From contig OY755188.1 in assembly GCA_963576735.1 (NCBI GenBank), positions 15,240,323 to 15,304,322 on the forward strand: a stretch of DNA of 64,000 bases, in the 5' to 3' direction. Origin of the DNA: Bedellia somnulentella. Its lineage: Eukaryota > Arthropoda > Insecta > Lepidoptera > Bedelliidae. Positions within the stretch are counted from its first letter, which is position 1; each line of letters opens with the position of its first letter. Of this stretch, positions 61,801 to 64,000 are shown piece by piece. Both the position numbers and the translations under genes were made by a program. The notes beneath the pieces are model-generated. The model was not told where the DNA came from. It searched no databases and saw nothing but the letters and a program-made list of their open reading frames with translations.

Positions 61801-63969
61801 ATTTGGTCTACATTTTACTTTAAATTGAATTTAATTCTACTTTGCCTTTTCTAATTTTTACCGAATTTAGGCAAATTTCGGGTAAATCTGCAAAATCTTA
61901 CCCAAATTCAGCCAAATCTGATCTTCGGTAAATTTGCTGAACTTCGGTTATACCGAATGTTTTATCCCTTCAAAACATCATCCAAATAAAATAAACTAAG
62001 TTCTGAAATCCACAAATTCAGTTTTTTTATGGAGTTGAGATAACTGTTGAGTATCTTATCACCTTGGTTTAAAATTATATGAAAAACTGTCGAGTTGTTA
62101 TTTCAAACTACAAATTGACGGCAATTGAAGAAATGTATTTTTAAAATGTGACGTCACAGTCTAAGTTAATTTATTAATAACGAGCACGGAGGACGCATTT
62201 AGATGAAATAGAGATTCTTACAAATAAGGCAGGCGTCTGATGTGTGAATAATCAAAGATCATGATATGAAAAGACTGATGATTGGTAATGAAGCTTGAGA
62301 GGCTCGAATGGAGACAATATTTGAAATAGTTTACTTGTCTTAAATTAGATGCTATATTTAATAATAGACTTTCCTGATGTGTTGTTTTGAAACATTTAAA
62401 TTTTAAAGTTTTTTTCACGCAGAGACAGTAAAATAAATAAATCAGTGCTTCCAGTATTTAGGATTATTTGTGAAACGACAATTTTCACGAGAGCTAAAAG
62501 TATAAACTTTTATTCTTTTAAATAAATCGAATATTTTATGAAGTTCAATTATTATAATTCAATGTTATAGATATTTTTTACACCTTACATTAATTGATAT
62601 ATATCATGTCTATATAAAATGTTACCGTAATAAAAAAAATGTTTTGTTGAGCTATTCCATTGTTTATCTCATAATTAAGGCATAACTACAGGTAAAAAGG
62701 TCTTTCCGTCATAAGGAAATCAATGGGTTTAAACGAAATTTTCCTCGTGTGCGTAAGGCCATACTATTTTCATATCTTTCGTAGCAGTTAGCGCTAAAAC
62801 TGCAAAAGTGGATCAATCAATATATTTTTTAAAAACATATTTAAAAAAACATAACTTAACATGTACTCACGCCATTAGTTCCCATTGGGGTAGACAGAGA
62901 CTATCGATCGCCACTTTTAACGATTCTGACAAACCTCTCTAGCTTCGTTTACATCCATCAATCTTCTCATATCTTCGTACTCTGGACGTCTGCCTTTTAC
63001 AGATTTTTTTATAATATACTAAGAATCACACCAATGGTAGAGTAAAAGAAGCAATGCTGTAAATGGAGCAGGTCGGTAATCGTAAAGACTTGAATGGCAG
63101 TGCATGATGCTGTTTTAGTTGTTAGGTTTATGTACGGCAGCAAATGTTGGGTGTGGCAGAAGAAACAAACAAATTAGGAAAAGTGGATCTCCTTGTTTCC
63201 CATTAGTAAATAAGAAAACTAATATCAGTCGATACTTATCTAACACGGTACATAAGATATAAATTAGCTACAAGCGCGATGTAATTATGATGATTACGGC
63301 GGCACGCAATTTTCTGCGGAAACTATCATAGGACGACTGACTGGCGATAGCGAAGATGCGCTCACCAGCCCTCAAGGTTGATCAGTAATTTTCAGATTAT
63401 ATTCTATTGAGTACCGAGAACAATGCTCATGAATACTTATGTTACAAATTTATGTAAATAAATGTGCGTAAAATAATTTAACTGTAAAACAATTTCAATC
63501 CTACACATTTTTTTCAAATGTCATATTTTTCATTGGCGATCGATGATACGTGTATCTGCCTACTCCAACGGCGTGATGCAATAACCTATGGCGTGAGTAT
63601 AGGTATGTCGGATTGCGGTATGCTGGTGGCGTTTCAAAACATTATTCTTTCGTTATTGTGTGTATTGTTATTTGTAACGTTTGTTATTCCAAAAAGTTCA
63701 TATGAATGTCGCAGACTATTCAACATGCATTTCTCTCTCTTAGTTTCCAAAATACTTGATAGATCACTTACCAAATCAGCTTTTTTCATCACGCAAGCAA
63801 AGAAGCACGCGGACTCCTTACTTTTTGGAAGTTGGAACTGCCTCAGTGCCCTGATATCCTCGAAAGTGATGGGATGTTCTCGAATACAACTGACGCCGTA
63901 TGACGTGAAATGATCAGCTAGTTTTTTCTTGTGGTATTCTGTGATCTGTGGCGCAGGGCTTGGAGCGCC
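58887..63969 (-). CDS. Odorant-binding protein OBP-E, 5' partial, with probable C-terminal extension
   Basis: Minus-strand exons seen are 63772-63969, 60598-60712, 59856-59983 and, less certainly, 58887-59060. The signal-peptide exon must lie beyond the window. The visible 204 residues begin GAPSPAPQITEYHKKK. The cysteines lie in VSCIRE, SACFFACVM, QACAY, NKGCERA and LSC, spaced x26, x3, x42, x14 and x8, so the OBP core is intact. After the sixth cysteine comes an acidic linker (SPDDETEDVDVSKSN), then a GTAAAA donor. A phase-matched CAG acceptor opens an exon encoding VPQSKMARSIIEEIF..., 57 residues with two further cysteines. The other OBPs in the cluster end 7-13 residues after the sixth cysteine. 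If the last splice is wrong, the frame instead runs on through repeat sequence to 59526, which I consider unlikely. Function inferred: secreted ligand carrier with an unusual tail. Confidence 0.83.
59283..59445. mobile_element. Rep-B composite, fold-back fragment
   Basis: Minus-strand piece (CCGTTAGTCGCCTCTTAC) running into a plus-strand head (TGTAGTGTTGGCTTAGAATA), then a minus-strand head again. In the proposed last intron of OBP-E. Confidence 0.65.
59545..59825. mobile_element. Two Rep-C SINEs head to head
   Basis: Minus-strand copy to about 59612 (GGCGGGAATCGAACCCGAGA), then a complete plus-strand copy with box A TAGCTCAATTGGCAGAG and T arm GGGTTCGATTCCC, ending in ATGAGGTTTTCAT. Confidence 0.85.
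60009..60237 (-). mobile_element. Rep-B SINE near the OBP-E exon-4 acceptor
   Basis: Tail starts 26 bp upstream of the acceptor in gene orientation; same strand as the gene. Diverged. Confidence 0.82.
61148..61260 (-). mobile_element. Non-autonomous moth repeat, terminal fragment
   Basis: ACTAGCTGACCTGACAGACTTTG, the reverse of the GTCTGTCGGGTCAGCTAGT end at 53990. Confidence 0.5.
61268..61326. repeat. Perfect-looking hairpin, 22-bp arms
   Basis: Arms 61268-61289 and 61305-61326 pair with one mismatch (GGGGAATGCTCCGCAGT / ACTGCGGAGCATTCCCC), with a 15-base loop. In OBP-E intron 3 (between exons 2 and 3 of the visible part). Confidence 0.85.
61416..61560 (+). mobile_element. Moth repeat (AACTCTTTATTGCACATCAA family)
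   Basis: Uninterrupted counterpart of 52434-52735; extends to GGAAGGTGAGATCG. Confidence 0.65.
62176..62310 (+). mobile_element. RTE-1 LINE fragment, decayed
   Basis: GGAGGACGCATTTAGATGAA to GAAGCTTGAGAGG. Confidence 0.65.
62311..62855. other. OBP-E intron, no feature recognised
   Basis: AT-rich, nothing supported. Confidence 0.4.
62862..63000 (-). mobile_element. RTE-1 LINE 3' fragment
   Basis: ACTCACGCCATTAGTTCCCA through TCTAGCTTCGTTTACATCCA. Confidence 0.8.
63030..63175 (+). mobile_element. RTE-1 LINE internal fragment
   Basis: Corresponds to the AVNGA...AVHDAVLV...TLMYGSECWVWQKK region, diverged (AGCAAATGTTGGGTGTGGCA). Confidence 0.7.
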
Positions 63970-64000
63970 CTGCAATTTTAATTCATTATTGAATACACTT

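Larger units (their letters stand above)
60890..61970. mobile_element. Possible TTCGGT-rich element, interrupted
   Basis: The left part (60898-60975) has CGAACGTTCGGT and GCCGAAGTTCGGTT. The right part (61855-61970) has TTCGGTAAATTTGCTGAAC and ACTTCGGTTATACCG. Related motifs in opposite senses suggest two ends of one element, with other repeats between. Not identified. Confidence 0.4.

Noticed and set aside
63518..63913. 131-codon plus-strand open frame
   Set aside because: Mostly antisense to OBP-E exon 2, whose reading frame, cysteine pattern and splice sites are convincing.

Overview
The window looks like AT-rich nuclear DNA from a moth or butterfly. Every gene I can support is split by introns. 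The protein-coding content is a cluster of insect odorant-binding proteins (OBPs), and the rest is packed with SINEs, RTE-type LINE fragments, MITEs, fold-back elements, a mariner remnant and a Penelope remnant of the kinds typical of Lepidoptera. No bacterial, viral or CRISPR feature was seen. All calls come from reading the sequence; no database search was run.

Layout. At 1544-14042 (+) a five-exon gene encodes a predicted secreted protein rich in His and Tyr, with a conserved-looking hydrophobic segment followed by a basic RKRR site. Five OBP genes follow: OBP-A 18905-22694 (-), OBP-B 25017-32732 (-), OBP-C 36139-43998 (+), OBP-D 51281-58134 (+) and OBP-E 58887-63969 (-, first exon beyond the window). 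All have the classical six-cysteine pattern C-x26-C-x3-C-x42/44-C-x12/14-C-x8-C and the same intron positions and phases: signal-peptide exon, phase 0; exon 2, phase 0; exon 3, phase 1; exon 4 beginning inside the Val codon of a V-N motif and carrying G-C-E-R-A. They therefore arose by tandem duplication. C and D form the closest pair and still share three ordered sequence blocks upstream. The genes differ at the 3' end: C and D have a five-codon terminal exon, A and B stop inside exon 4, and E appears to have a 57-residue C-terminal extension exon.

Repeats. Family names used here are my own. Rep-A is a tRNA-derived SINE of about 370 bp with a TTATG-type tail. Rep-B is a SINE of about 250 bp whose last 45 bp or so match the 3' end of an RTE-like LINE (called RTE-1), so RTE-1 is its likely driver. 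Rep-C is a 149-bp SINE with an almost complete tRNA cloverleaf. Many copies are bounded by 7-14 bp target-site duplications and several are nested, which gives a relative insertion history. The most unusual observation is that four of the five OBP genes carry a Rep-B copy in antisense, tail first, within about 10-35 bp of the exon-2 splice donor, with target duplications (readable in three) that suggest independent insertions.
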